Source: Ancylobacter koreensis (lineage in GTDB: Bacteria; Pseudomonadota; Alphaproteobacteria; Rhizobiales; Xanthobacteraceae). From it: DNA of 64,000 nucleotides. The stretch lies in assembly GCF_023016525.1 (NCBI RefSeq), contig NZ_JALKCG010000005.1, forward strand, positions 186,001 to 250,000, written 5' to 3'. Each line of letters opens with the position of its first letter. The first letter of the stretch is position 1. Positions 28,766 to 39,014 of this stretch are shown here, piece after piece. The notes beneath the pieces are model-generated. The model did no database searches and was not told the DNA's origin. It saw only the letters and a list, made by a program, of their open reading frames with translations. The translations under genes were made by a program, and so were the position numbers.

Positions 28766-29242
28766 TCAGTCCAGATCGCCGATATGGTGCTGGGCGTAGA
28801 GCTGGAGGCCGAGATTGCCGATGAGGTCGAGCTGGGTTTCCAGGAAGTCGATATGGCCTTCCTCATCCGCCATGAGCGCCTTGAACAGGTCGCGGCTCGG
28901 ATAGTCCTGCACCGACTCGCAATAGGTCGCAGCTTCCTGATAGAGCGCGCGCGCCTCGATCTCGGCGGCGAGATCGCACTCGATCACTTCCTTGATGTCC
29001 TGGCCGATGCGCAGGGGATCCAGCACCTGCAGGTTCGGCAGCCCTTCGAGGAACAGGATGCGGTCGATGAAGCGGTCCGCGTGCTGCATCTCCTCGATCG
29101 ATTCCGCGCGCCACTTGGCGGCGAGCTTCTTGTAGCCCCAGTTGTCCAGCATGCGGTAATGCAGCCAGTACTGGTTGATCGCGGTCAGCTCCGACCGGAC
29201 GCCGCGATTGAGATATTCGATGACCTTGGTGTCGCCCTTCAT
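28766..29242 (-). CDS. bfr: Bacterioferritin
   Basis: A 158-residue iron-storage protein that forms a 24-mer with heme. Ferroxidase ligands are placed as expected: Glu in NRGVRSELTAINQYWLHYRM, Glu and His in ESIEEMQHADRFIDRILFLEG, and Glu/His in ADEEGHIDFLETQ. The heme-binding Met is likely the one in EEMQHADR. Length is the family's usual. It is followed by a terminator and preceded by a perfect iron-control dyad; bfd lies just upstream as its own unit. Confidence 0.97.
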   Translation of the reverse strand: MKGDTKVIEYLNRGVRSELTAINQYWLHYRMLDNWGYKKLAAKWRAESIEEMQHADRFIDRILFLEGLPNLQVLDPLRIGQDIKEVIECDLAAEIEARALYQEAATYCESVQDYPSRDLFKALMADEEGHIDFLETQLDLIGNLGLQLYAQHHIGDLD

Positions 29243-29275
29243 GGCAGCGCCTCTCGTTCTGGGACTGCCATCTTT

Positions 29276-29290
29276 TTAGAAGAATTCTAA
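29276..29290. promoter_or_regulatory. ICE (Irr box) at the bfr promoter
   Basis: Perfect dyad TTAGAA-GAA-TTCTAA, 34-48 bp upstream of the bfr start. In Rhizobiales, Irr represses bfr through such elements when iron is low. Confidence 0.85.
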
Positions 29291-29333
29291 TTGCTAGGCA
29301 ACGCCGGACAGGAGGAAAGCGCCGTGTCCCGGC

Positions 29334-29648
29334 TCATTCCGCCGCGACGGCGAAATCGACCTGCGCGGGGTGCGTATGTCCGACGTGGGAATGCCCCGCG
29401 TGAGAGTGGCCTGCGTGCGAGTTCCCTGCGTGGGAATGGTTCGCCACGGGACAATCGCGCGCGCAGGTGCCGCAGGCGGCGTTCACGTCGTCGATCAGCT
29501 TGCGGATGGTGCGGGCGCAGCGGCCGCACTGGGCGCTGCATCCCAGGCACCGGTACACCTGCCCAACCGAACGCACGGGCGCCTGCGTCTCCGTCATCGC
29601 GTCGCGGATCTGACGGTCGGAAAGCACATTGCAGGAACAGACGATCAT
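29334..29648 (-). CDS. bfd: Bacterioferritin-associated ferredoxin with a His-rich tail
   Basis: A 104-residue [2Fe-2S] protein. Residues 1-65 are a Bfd domain: MIVCSCNVLSDRQIRDAM holds the CxC pair and YRCLGCSAQCGRC the CxxC; the family reduces bacterioferritin to release iron. The rest is unusual: an extra Cys group CGTCARDCP (near 59-67), then about 25 residues of His-rich repeats with HSHAG/HSHVG units (about nine His). Such a tail could bind metal. Expressed from its own ICE-controlled promoter just upstream of bfr. Confidence 0.92.
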   Translation of the reverse strand: MIVCSCNVLSDRQIRDAMTETQAPVRSVGQVYRCLGCSAQCGRCARTIRKLIDDVNAACGTCARDCPVANHSHAGNSHAGHSHAGHSHVGHTHPAQVDFAVAAE

Positions 29649-29676
29649 CGGGAGGCGGGACCGAAGTGCTCAGCCA

Positions 29677-29693
29677 TTTAGAATTATTCTAAA
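29677..29693. promoter_or_regulatory. ICE (Irr box) at the bfd promoter
   Basis: Perfect dyad TTTAGAA-TTA-TTCTAAA, 29-45 bp upstream of the bfd start; it matches the consensus of Rhizobiales iron control elements exactly. Confidence 0.88.
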
Positions 29694-29814
29694 TTTGGCC
29701 TTAGTCTTCTTTTTCGCGCTATTCAGAACCGACGTCAATCGGCAAATGCCGATCTGTCGATCGTGTGATCCGATCCCTCAGGTAGTCATCACGGTATTTT
29801 TTACGAATTCTAGA

Positions 29815-30471
29815 TTAGCTCCGCCCGCTCAACTCTCTTCCACTTTCGAACGGCACTAAACTAGGCGCTTCGAGCCGATGTGCCGGGGCTATGGAGTCGG
29901 TGGCGAGGCGGGCGAACAGCAGGTGGTCCTGCCAGATGCCGTTGATGCAGAGATATTCCCGCCCATAGCCCTCGCGCTGGAAGCCCGCGCCCTCCAGCAA
30001 CCGGATCGAGGGCGCGTTGTGCGGCAGGCAGGCCGCTTCGACGCGGCGCAGTCCCAGCGTGCCATGGGCGAACGGCAGCAGCGTGCGCACCGCCGCGCCC
30101 ATATAGCCCCGGCCGGCGAAGGGCTCGCCCATCCAGTAGCCCAGGCTCGCGGTCTGCGTGACGCCGCGCCGCACATTGGAGAGCGACAGCCCGCCCAGCA
30201 GCGCGCGGTCCGCGCGGCGGAAGACGAGGAAGGGATAGGCGAGGTCCTCGCGCACGTCGCGGGTGTAGCGCCGCATGCGGCGGCGGAACGAGCCGCGCGT
30301 GAGGTCGTAGGCGGGCCAGATCGGCTCCCACGGCGTGAGAAAGGCCCGGCTGCGCTCGCGCAGCGCCGCCCAGGCGGCGAAGTCGGCCATTTGCGGCATG
30401 CGCAGCAGCACGTCCCCGCCCTCGATGAGCATCGGAGGCTCATGCCAGGAAACCGAGCGGAAAAGGGCCAT
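29815..30471 (-). CDS. GNAT N-acetyltransferase (RimJ/RimL type)
   Basis: A 218-residue GNAT protein that transfers acetyl from acetyl-CoA to a protein N-terminus or small amine. Motif A is seen in GYWMGEPFAGRGYMGAAVRTLL (Q/R-x-x-G-x-G/A pyrophosphate loop), then RRVEAACLPHNAPSIRLLEGAGFQREG, typical of RimJ/RimL ribosomal-protein-alanine acetyltransferases. It is the last gene after thrC and the M16 peptidase on the same strand, 20 bp after the peptidase stop, a conserved order in this group. Confidence 0.88.
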   Translation of the reverse strand: MALFRSVSWHEPPMLIEGGDVLLRMPQMADFAAWAALRERSRAFLTPWEPIWPAYDLTRGSFRRRMRRYTRDVREDLAYPFLVFRRADRALLGGLSLSNVRRGVTQTASLGYWMGEPFAGRGYMGAAVRTLLPFAHGTLGLRRVEAACLPHNAPSIRLLEGAGFQREGYGREYLCINGIWQDHLLFARLATDSIAPAHRLEAPSLVPFESGRELSGRS

Positions 30472-30491
30472 GTCGGTGCCGCGACGGCAGG

Positions 30492-31778
30492 TTACGCTGG
30501 AGACAGACGTTCCGCGATGCGCGCCGCCGATTCAAGAGATTTTCCGGGGCCGAGCGCAGTGAAGGTGGTCCGTCCGCGCGCGATGAGGGCACGGCCTGCC
30601 GCCCGTGCGTCGTCCAGCGTCACCGCCTCGACCTTGCCGACGATCTCCTCCAGCGGGATAGGACGGCCGAAGGCCAGCATCTGGCGGGCAAGCTGGTCGG
30701 CGCGGGCGCCGGAACTCTCCAGCGCCGCAAGCAGCCCGACCTTGGCTTGCGCCTTGGAGCGCGCCAGCTCGGCCTCGGTCATGGTCTCGATGGTTTCCGC
30801 TACCTGATCGACGGCGACGGACACCAGTTCGTCGACATCGCCGCCATCCGTGCCGGCATAGATGCCGAACAGGCCGGTGTCGGAATAGGCCCAGTGGAAG
30901 GAATAGACCGCGTAGCACAGGCCCCGCGCCTCGCGGACCTCCTGGAACAACCGCGAGGACATGCCCCCGCCGAGCACATTGGTGAAGATCTGCAGCGCGT
31001 GGAAGCCGGGGTCGCGATAGGACAGGCCCGGCAGGCCGATCAGCACATGCGCCTGTTCCAGGTCGCGCCCGCCGCCGATTTGGACGCCGCCCTCGTAGCG
31101 GCTCGGCTCCGGAGCCGGCTTGTCCTCGCCGGAGAAGCAGCCGAGGCGGCGCGACACTTCCTCGACGAGGCGCTCATGGTCGACCGCTCCCGCCGCCGCC
31201 ACAATGGTGCGCGGGCCGCGGTAGTTGCGCGCGAGATAGGTCCGCAGCGCCTCCGGCCCGAAGGAACGCACGCTCGACGGCGTGCCGAGGATCGAGCGGC
31301 CAATGGGCTGGCCGGGGAAGGCCCGCTCCTGAAAAAGGTCGAAGACGAGATCGTCCGGCGTGTCGAGCGCGGCGCCGATCTCCTGCACGATCACATTGTG
31401 CTCGCGCGCCAGTTCCTCGGGATCGAAGGCCGGCTCGGTGAGGATATCGGCCAGAACGTCGAGGGCGAGCGGGACATCCTCGCCCAGCACGCGGGCATTG
31501 TAGGTGGTGTGCTCGACGCTGGTGGCAGCATTGATATCGCCGCCGACCGCCTCGATCTCCTCGGCGATGGCGCGGGCCGAGCGGCGGCGCGTGCCCTTGA
31601 ACGCCATGTGCTCCAGCAAATGCGAGATGCCGTGTTCGTCCGCCCGCTCGTCGCGCGCCCCCGCCCCCGCCCAGATGCCGAGCGAGGCGGTGGCGAGGTG
31701 CGGCATGGTGTCGGTGATGACCGTCACGCCATTGTCGAGGCGCGTGATGCGCGGGCCGTTCGCCGCCTCCGCGCTCAT
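30492..31778 (-). CDS. M16 family zinc peptidase (mitochondrial processing peptidase-like)
   Basis: A 428-residue peptidase. The inverted zinc motif HxxEH is in HLLEHMAFKGT (near residue 50) with a distal Glu expected in the SVEHTTYNARV region. The ~420-residue length matches the single-chain half-size M16B type, related to the MPP beta subunit. It overlaps the thrC stop by 4 bp (ATGA), so translation is coupled. A role in processing or degrading peptides is inferred. Confidence 0.93.
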   Translation of the reverse strand: MSAEAANGPRITRLDNGVTVITDTMPHLATASLGIWAGAGARDERADEHGISHLLEHMAFKGTRRRSARAIAEEIEAVGGDINAATSVEHTTYNARVLGEDVPLALDVLADILTEPAFDPEELAREHNVIVQEIGAALDTPDDLVFDLFQERAFPGQPIGRSILGTPSSVRSFGPEALRTYLARNYRGPRTIVAAAGAVDHERLVEEVSRRLGCFSGEDKPAPEPSRYEGGVQIGGGRDLEQAHVLIGLPGLSYRDPGFHALQIFTNVLGGGMSSRLFQEVREARGLCYAVYSFHWAYSDTGLFGIYAGTDGGDVDELVSVAVDQVAETIETMTEAELARSKAQAKVGLLAALESSGARADQLARQMLAFGRPIPLEEIVGKVEAVTLDDARAAGRALIARGRTTFTALGPGKSLESAARIAERLSPA

Positions 31779-33184
31779 GCCACGCTCTCCGCCGCGCGGG
31801 CATGGCGGGCGATGTAGGTCTCGATGTCGGCAATGTTGTTGGGCAGGGTCGGCGTACGCTCGGGCCGCGCCAGCAGGTCCGCGAGATGCGGCGGCAGCGC
31901 CGGCCGAACGCCGCTCGCCCGCTCCGCCGCGTCGGGGAACTTGGCGGGATGGGCGGTGGAGAGCACGACCTGCGGCACGCGCGGATCGTGCTTGATGCGC
32001 TCGGCGACCGAGACGGCGACCGCCGTGTGCGGGTCCAGCAGATAGCCGGTCTCGCGCAGCACGCGGGCGATCGTCTCCGCCGTCTGCGCCTCGTCCGTGC
32101 GTCCGGCGTCGAAATCGGCGCGGATGGCGTCCAGGGCGGCATTGGGCGGGGAGAAGGCACCGGACTGGCCGAGCGAGGCCATGAGCCCCCGCAGCGCGCC
32201 GGCGTCGCGGTCCAGCGCCTCGAACAGCACGCGCTCGAAATTCGAGGAAACCTGGATATCCATTGAGGGCGAGGAAGACGGCTCGACGCCGGTCACCTCG
32301 TAGCGCCCGGTTGCGAGGGTGCGGGCAAGGATGTCGTTGACGTTGGTGGCGATCACCAGCCGGTCGACCGGCAGGCCCATGCGCTTGGCGACATAGCCGG
32401 CCAGCACATCGCCGAAATTGCCGGTCGGCACCACGAAGGAAATTGGCCGATGCGGCGAACCGAGCGCCGCGCCGGCGACGAAGTAATAGACCACCTGCGC
32501 GACGATGCGCGCCCAGTTGATCGAGTTAACGCCCGCGAGCTGAAGCCGGTCGCGGAAGGCGTGGTTGTTGAACATCGCCTTCACATGCGCCTGGCAGTCG
32601 TCGAACGTGCCCTCGATGGCGATGGCGTGGACATTGGCGTCCGGCACCGTGGTCATCTGCCGGCGCTGCACCTCGGAGACACGGCCGGCGGGATAGAGGA
32701 TAAACACGTCGGTGCGGGCGCGGCCCCGGAACGCCTCGATGGCGGCGCTGCCGGTGTCGCCCGACGTGGCCCCGACGATGGTGGCGCGCTGGTCGCGCTC
32801 GGTGAGCACGTGATCCATCATGCGGCCGAGAAGCTGCATGGCCACGTCCTTGAAGGCGAGCGTCGGGCCGTGGAACAGCTCCAGCACGAAGCGGTTCGGC
32901 GCGATCTGCACCAGCGGCGTGGTGGCGGGATGGCGGAAGGAGGCATAGGCCTCCTCCAGCATCGGCTTCAGCACGGCGGGCGTGAACACCTCGTCGACGA
33001 AGGGCGCGATCACCCGGCCGGCGACCTCGGCATAGGAATGACCGGCGAGGCGGGCGATGTCCTGCGGCGCCAGCGCCGGGAAGGCTTCCGGCACATAGAG
33101 GCCGCCATCGCGGGCGAGCCCGGCGAGCAGGGCGTCGGAAAAGGCGAGCACGGGCGCTTCGCCACGGGTCGAGATGTAGCGCAC
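31775..33184 (-). CDS. thrC: Threonine synthase
   Basis: A 469-residue PLP enzyme for the last step of threonine synthesis (O-phosphohomoserine to threonine). It begins MRYISTRGEAPVLAFSDALL, has the PLP lysine in GPTLAFKDVAMQLLG and the phosphate-binding VGATSGDTGSAAIEAF, and PTGNFGDVLAGYVAKRMGLP. The long form (about 470 residues) is the usual class II thrC of alphaproteobacteria. First gene of thrC-M16-rimJ. Confidence 0.97.
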   Translation of the reverse strand: MRYISTRGEAPVLAFSDALLAGLARDGGLYVPEAFPALAPQDIARLAGHSYAEVAGRVIAPFVDEVFTPAVLKPMLEEAYASFRHPATTPLVQIAPNRFVLELFHGPTLAFKDVAMQLLGRMMDHVLTERDQRATIVGATSGDTGSAAIEAFRGRARTDVFILYPAGRVSEVQRRQMTTVPDANVHAIAIEGTFDDCQAHVKAMFNNHAFRDRLQLAGVNSINWARIVAQVVYYFVAGAALGSPHRPISFVVPTGNFGDVLAGYVAKRMGLPVDRLVIATNVNDILARTLATGRYEVTGVEPSSSPSMDIQVSSNFERVLFEALDRDAGALRGLMASLGQSGAFSPPNAALDAIRADFDAGRTDEAQTAETIARVLRETGYLLDPHTAVAVSVAERIKHDPRVPQVVLSTAHPAKFPDAAERASGVRPALPPHLADLLARPERTPTLPNNIADIETYIARHARAAESVA

Positions 33185-33277
33185 GCGCGCCTCCGGTCAG
33201 AATTCGGCGGCAAACTAGAGGCGGTGCCGCCCGGTGGCAAGCAAGGTGGCAAGCAAGGGCTTGCCGGCGCACCCGGC

Positions 33278-34021
33278 TCAGCGCCGCCGGCGGCTCCAGA
33301 CGAGCGCGACGAATACGCCGAGCAGCGTCGCCGCAAGACCGAACCAGGTGAGCGCATATTCCAGATGCCGGTTCGGGAAGGTGACGCGCGTCAGCCCGCC
33401 GCGCGGCAGCCCGCCGGGATTGGCGGCGGCGTCCGCGTCGATGAGGAAAGGCGCCACGCGCAGAAGCCCCTTCGCCGAAGCGATGGCCTCGGGATCACGC
33501 ACGAACCAGCTGTCCTTGGCCGGATCGTTTGGCGGCGTGAACGTCGCCGCCTCTTCCGGCAGGCGCAGCAGGCCGGTGACGGTGACGGGCCCGTCGACCT
33601 GCCCTTCCGCCCGCGTGGCGGGTGCGCGGCGATCGACCGGCACGAAGCCGCGATTGACCAGCACATAGGAACCGTCGGCGAGCGCGAGCGGCGTCACCAC
33701 CCAGTAGCCGGGCCCGCCCGAGCCGTCCGGCGCGGTGTCGATCAGCGCATAGACCTGGACTTCGAGATCATGGCGGAAGCGGCCCTGCGCGGTGACGCGC
33801 CGGTACTCGTCCTGCGCGAAGTTCACCGCCGGCCAGTCCGCCTCGTCCGGGAGGGGGGCGAGGGGCTGGTGGATGCGCGCCTCGACCTGCGCGATGAGGG
33901 ACTCCTTCCACGCCAGCCGTTCGAGCTGCCAGATGCCAAGCCCGACCAGCACGGCAAAGGCCGCCAGCGCCGCGAGCGCAACGGGGAGCAGGCGGCGGGC
34001 CGGGCGCTCGGCAACGCTCAC
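33278..34021 (-). CDS. SURF1-family cytochrome oxidase assembly protein
   Basis: A 247-residue membrane protein with one helix near each end (LPVALAALAAFAVLVGLGIWQLERLAWKE and EYALTWFGLAATLLGVFVALVW) and a periplasmic middle domain, the SURF1 layout. GIWQLERLAWK and LVNRGFVP are family marks. It helps assemble heme a into aa3 oxidase. A GTG start at 34021 overlaps the DUF983 stop (GTGA), so it is translationally coupled; longer frames run into that gene. Confidence 0.92.
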   Translation of the reverse strand: MSVAERPARRLLPVALAALAAFAVLVGLGIWQLERLAWKESLIAQVEARIHQPLAPLPDEADWPAVNFAQDEYRRVTAQGRFRHDLEVQVYALIDTAPDGSGGPGYWVVTPLALADGSYVLVNRGFVPVDRRAPATRAEGQVDGPVTVTGLLRLPEEAATFTPPNDPAKDSWFVRDPEAIASAKGLLRVAPFLIDADAAANPGGLPRGGLTRVTFPNRHLEYALTWFGLAATLLGVFVALVWSRRRR

Positions 34022-34404
34022 GCGTCGCCCCTGTCGAGCCGCCCCTCCTGGGCGCGCTTGGCATATTGCAGGGCGATCATGGTCGCCTTGAGCGGGCGCA
34101 GCAGGCCGAGGGTCGAGAGCAGCACGAGCGGCGTCCACAGCAGCGCATGCACCCAGAAGGGCGGCGCCCAGGTGAGTTCGACCCAGAGCGCGAGGCCTAC
34201 CACCAGCGAGCCGGCGGCGAGGATGATGAACACCACCGGGCCGTCACCGGAATCGTCGAAGCCGTAGTCGAGCCCGCAATTCGTGCAGGACGGCGCCACC
34301 GTCAGGAACCCGCTGAAGAGCCGGCCGCGCCCGCAGCGCGGACAGGAGCAGGTGAGGCCCGCCGTATAGGGCGAGACGCCAGTGTGAAAGGGCTGAAGGT
34401 CCAT
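34018..34404 (-). CDS. DUF983 membrane protein of the cytochrome oxidase cluster
   Basis: A 128-residue protein with a zinc-ribbon-like pair of cysteine clusters (CSCPRCGRGRLFSG and PSCTNCGLDY) followed by two membrane helices. This is the DUF983 family, found between ctaE and surf1 in many alphaproteobacteria; a role in oxidase assembly is inferred from that place. The chosen start at 34404 (MDLQPFHTG) excludes an open frame overlapping ctaE. Confidence 0.88.
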   Translation of the reverse strand: MDLQPFHTGVSPYTAGLTCSCPRCGRGRLFSGFLTVAPSCTNCGLDYGFDDSGDGPVVFIILAAGSLVVGLALWVELTWAPPFWVHALLWTPLVLLSTLGLLRPLKATMIALQYAKRAQEGRLDRGDA

Positions 34405-34472
34405 GGCCCTGTCTACTCCCAAACGGACATGGCGGGAAATCCGCAAAAACGCGCGGGGTTCGCCAAATGAAA

Positions 34473-34495
34473 AGGGGCGGCTCGACGCCGCCCCT
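34473..34495 (-). terminator. Terminator after ctaE
   Basis: Arms AGGGGCGG (34473-34480) and CCGCCCCT (34488-34495), loop 7 nt, followed on the minus strand by TTTTCATTTGG. It lies between ctaE and the DUF983 gene and could partly separate them. Confidence 0.8.
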
Positions 34496-34516
34496 CGATG
34501 GAATGCCCCGGTGTCT

Positions 34517-35353
34517 TCAGTGGACGGCGCCGGCACTGCCCCAGACATAGATGAAGGTGAAGAGGAACAGCCACACCACGTCGACGAAGTGCCAGTACCA
34601 GGCGGCGGCCTCGAACCCGAAATGATGGGTCGGCGTGAAGTGCCCGGCATAAAGACGGCCGAGGCAGACGGCGAGGAAGATGGTGCCGACGATCACGTGG
34701 AAGCCGTGGAAGCCGGTCGCCATGAAGAAGGTCGCGCCGTAGATGTTGCCTGAGAACGCGAACTCGGCGTGGCTGTACTCGAAGCCCTGCAGCATCGAGA
34801 AGATCATGCCGAGGCCGACGGTGAGCCACAGGCCCCACTTGGCGCCGTCACGGTCGCCATGCACCAGCGCGTGGTGCGCCCAGGTGAGCGTGGTGCCGGA
34901 GGTCAGCAGGATCAGCGTGTTGAGCAGCGGCAGGTGCCAGGGATTGAAAGTTTCGATCCCGTTCGGCGGCCAGTGGCCGCCCGTCACCTGGGCGCGGGCG
35001 AAGTTGATCTCCTCGCCGACGAAGAGCGCGGCGTCGAAGAAGGCCCAGAACCACGCGACGAAGAACATCACCTCGGAGGCGATGAACAGGATCATGCCGT
35101 AGCGCAGGTGGAGCTGCACGACGGGCGTGTGCAGGTGCTCGTGCTCGCCCTCGCGGATGATGTCCCGCCACCACACGATCATGGTGTAGAGGACGCCGAG
35201 GAAGCCGGCGACCATGACCAGCACGGTGAGCTGGCCGTGCATCCAGAACACGGCGCCGACCGCGAGAACGAAGGCGAATACCGAAATGACGAACGGCCAC
35301 GGGCTCGGTTCGACGAGGTGGTAGTCGTGGTGCTTGGCGTGTGCCTCGGCCAT
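34517..35353 (-). CDS. ctaE: Cytochrome c oxidase subunit III
   Basis: A 278-residue integral membrane protein with seven helices and the usual family words: HHDYHLVEPSPWP, SEVMFFVAWFWAFFDAAL, GHWPPNGIETFNPW, TTLTWAHHALVHGD and ATGFHGFHVIVGTIFL. It is the third core subunit of the aa3 heme-copper oxidase, here 70 bp after ctaG on the same strand. Confidence 0.98.
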   Translation of the reverse strand: MAEAHAKHHDYHLVEPSPWPFVISVFAFVLAVGAVFWMHGQLTVLVMVAGFLGVLYTMIVWWRDIIREGEHEHLHTPVVQLHLRYGMILFIASEVMFFVAWFWAFFDAALFVGEEINFARAQVTGGHWPPNGIETFNPWHLPLLNTLILLTSGTTLTWAHHALVHGDRDGAKWGLWLTVGLGMIFSMLQGFEYSHAEFAFSGNIYGATFFMATGFHGFHVIVGTIFLAVCLGRLYAGHFTPTHHFGFEAAAWYWHFVDVVWLFLFTFIYVWGSAGAVH

Positions 35354-35423
35354 GGGTTGCGCTCTCCGTTCCGTCCAATTCCCCAGCGGTCCGACGTTGC
35401 GGCCGCGCTATTGCGTCTTCCGC

Positions 35424-36062
35424 TCAGAGCGGTGCCTTGCCGTCCTTCGGCGCCCCGGCGGCGACCGGCGTCGCCTTGGCGAAGAAGGTGTAGGAAAGCG
35501 TAATAGTCTTGACGCCGGCCATCTCCGGATCCTCCGCGAAGGCGGGATCGACGAAGAAGACGACGGGCATGTCGAGCGTCTCGCCCGGCTGCAGCGTCTG
35601 GTCGGTGAAGCAGAAGCACTGCATCTTCGCGAAATGATAGCCGGACTGCGCGGGCGTGACGTTGTAGGTCGCGCTGGCCGTCACCGGCTTGTCGCTGCGG
35701 TTATGCGCCCTGTAGAAGGCGAGCTTGGTCTCGCCGACGCGCACCGTCACCGAGCGCTGCTCGGGCTCGAAAGCCCAGTCGAGGCCCGGCGCGACATTGG
35801 CGTCGAAACGAACCTCCACCGTGCGCTCCAGAGGCGTGGCAGGCGCTGCGGCCGCGACGCGCGTGGCACCGCCGAAACCCGTGACCTGACAGAACATCTG
35901 GTAGAGCGGAACGGCCGCATAGGACGCGCCGACCATGGCGGCGACAAAGGCCACGCAGCTCAGCGCGACGACGCGATGGCCGCGCGCGCGGCGAGGTGCG
36001 GCCGCCGGATCGGCTTCGGGAGTGGCGGGCGCGGGCCCGGTATCGCGTTCGTTCGCCATCAC
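35424..36062 (-). CDS. ctaG: Cytochrome c oxidase assembly protein CtaG (Cox11)
   Basis: A 212-residue protein with one N-terminal helix (VVALSCVAFVAAMVGASYAAVPLYQMFC) and a periplasmic immunoglobulin-like domain. The Cu-binding motif CFCF sits in AKMQCFCFTDQTLQPGE; PVVFFVDP and the end TLSYTFF are also typical. It delivers copper to CuB of subunit I. It starts 4 bp after the small gene upstream. Confidence 0.96.
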   Translation of the reverse strand: MMANERDTGPAPATPEADPAAAPRRARGHRVVALSCVAFVAAMVGASYAAVPLYQMFCQVTGFGGATRVAAAAPATPLERTVEVRFDANVAPGLDWAFEPEQRSVTVRVGETKLAFYRAHNRSDKPVTASATYNVTPAQSGYHFAKMQCFCFTDQTLQPGETLDMPVVFFVDPAFAEDPEMAGVKTITLSYTFFAKATPVAAGAPKDGKAPL

Positions 36063-36066
36063 GGCC

Positions 36067-36249
36067 TCACAGCGGACGGATCAGCACGGCGGGGCCGAGC
36101 TTCACGATGGTCACGGCGTAGAAAAGCACGCACAACGCGCCGAGCACCACGGCGATGGCGACGGAGCGGGCACGCTGCCGGCGCTTCTGATCCGGCGTGA
36201 GCACCACGCCGTCGTCGTCCGGGCCGGGCGTCTTCTTTTCATCAGTCAT
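36067..36249 (-). CDS. Small single-helix protein of the oxidase cluster (CoxF-like)
   Basis: A 60-residue protein: a charged N-terminus (MTDEKKTPGPDDDGVVLTPDQKRRQRARS) then one helix (VAIAVVLGALCVLFYAVTIVKLG). It sits between ctaB and ctaG, where alphaproteobacteria carry a short CoxF-type protein. Start at 36249 has a GAGG site. It starts 22 bp past the ctaB stop. Confidence 0.82.
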   Translation of the reverse strand: MTDEKKTPGPDDDGVVLTPDQKRRQRARSVAIAVVLGALCVLFYAVTIVKLGPAVLIRPL

Positions 36250-36271
36250 GATCGTCCTCGCCAGCATGCGT

Positions 36272-37228
36272 TCACAGCCCGAACCAGGCGGGAGCGACCG
36301 CCTCGACGAGGAGGACGGCGAAAAGCAGGAACAGGTACAGGATCGAGAAGCCGAACAGGCGGCGCGCGGCGATCTCGGCCGGCGCGCCCTCGCGGCGGCG
36401 ATAGACCTGCACGGCGAGCAGCAGCATCAGCGCCCCGGTGACGCCCGACACCACCCCGTAGGCAAGACCGGCCATGCCGAGGAAGAAGGGCGACATGGCG
36501 AGCGGCACCAGAACCAGCGTGTAGAGCAGGATCTGGCGGCGGGTCTCGTCCGTGCCGGCGACCACCGGCAGCATCGGCACGCCGGCGCGGGCATAGTCGT
36601 CGGACTTGTAGAGCGCCAGCGCCCAGAAATGCGGCGGCGTCCAGAAGAAGATGATGAGGAAGAGCAGCAGGCTTTCCAGCCCGATTCCGCCCGAGGCGGC
36701 GGCCCAGCCCACCATGGGCGGGAAGGCGCCGGCGGCGCCGCCGATGACGATGTTCTGCGGCGTCCAGCGCTTCAGCCACATCGTGTAGATGACGACGTAG
36801 AAGAAGATGGTGAAGGCGAGCAGCGCGGCGGAAAGCTCGTTGACCAGCAGGCCGAGCACCAGCACCGAGCCGGCGGAGAGCGTGACGCCGAAAGCGAGCG
36901 CCTCGCCGGGGGTCACGTGGCCGGCGGGAATCGGGCGGCGGCTCGTGCGGCGCATCACGGCGTCGATGTCCGCGTCCCACCACATGTTGAGCGCGCCCGA
37001 GGCGCCGGCGCCGATGGCGATGCACAGCAGCGCGGTGAAGGCGATGACCGGGTGCACGTCGCCGGGCGCGCGCACGATGCCGACAAGCGCGGTGAAGATC
37101 ACCAGCGACATGACGCGCGGCTTCAGCAGCGCCACGTAATCCGACACCGAGGCATAGGAAGGCGCGTCGAGCGGACGCGCCTCGTTCTGGCTCAGGTCGT
37201 ACTCGCGCGAGGCGACGTCGCTCATCAC
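36272..37228 (-). CDS. ctaB: Heme O synthase (protoheme IX farnesyltransferase)
   Basis: A 318-residue UbiA-type prenyltransferase with about nine helices that makes heme O, the precursor of heme a. The Asp-rich motif is in [22 protein letters not shown] and the second in [35 protein letters not shown] begins the protein. It follows ctaD by 130 bp in the same strand. Confidence 0.97.
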   Translation of the reverse strand: MMSDVASREYDLSQNEARPLDAPSYASVSDYVALLKPRVMSLVIFTALVGIVRAPGDVHPVIAFTALLCIAIGAGASGALNMWWDADIDAVMRRTSRRPIPAGHVTPGEALAFGVTLSAGSVLVLGLLVNELSAALLAFTIFFYVVIYTMWLKRWTPQNIVIGGAAGAFPPMVGWAAASGGIGLESLLLFLIIFFWTPPHFWALALYKSDDYARAGVPMLPVVAGTDETRRQILLYTLVLVPLAMSPFFLGMAGLAYGVVSGVTGALMLLLAVQVYRRREGAPAEIAARRLFGFSILYLFLLFAVLLVEAVAPAWFGL

Positions 37229-37358
37229 TTCACTCCGGCATCGCGGGTAGGCGATGCGTTGCTGCGGGCGGTGCGCCGGATGGCGGCTTGCTGGCCCTCT
37301 TCATGCAACCGGCGCGATCGAAACCGCGCCGGGCCTTGGTCTCGAACGATCCGCCCGA

Positions 37359-38993
<1,635 letters not shown>

Positions 38994-39014
38994 CTAGATC
39001 GACGAACCGACGCC

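Noticed and set aside
29800-29816. A further ICE-like box before the GNAT gene (ACGAATTCTAGAT)
   Set aside because: Only one half matches, and it lies at the 3' end of the GNAT gene, not at a promoter.
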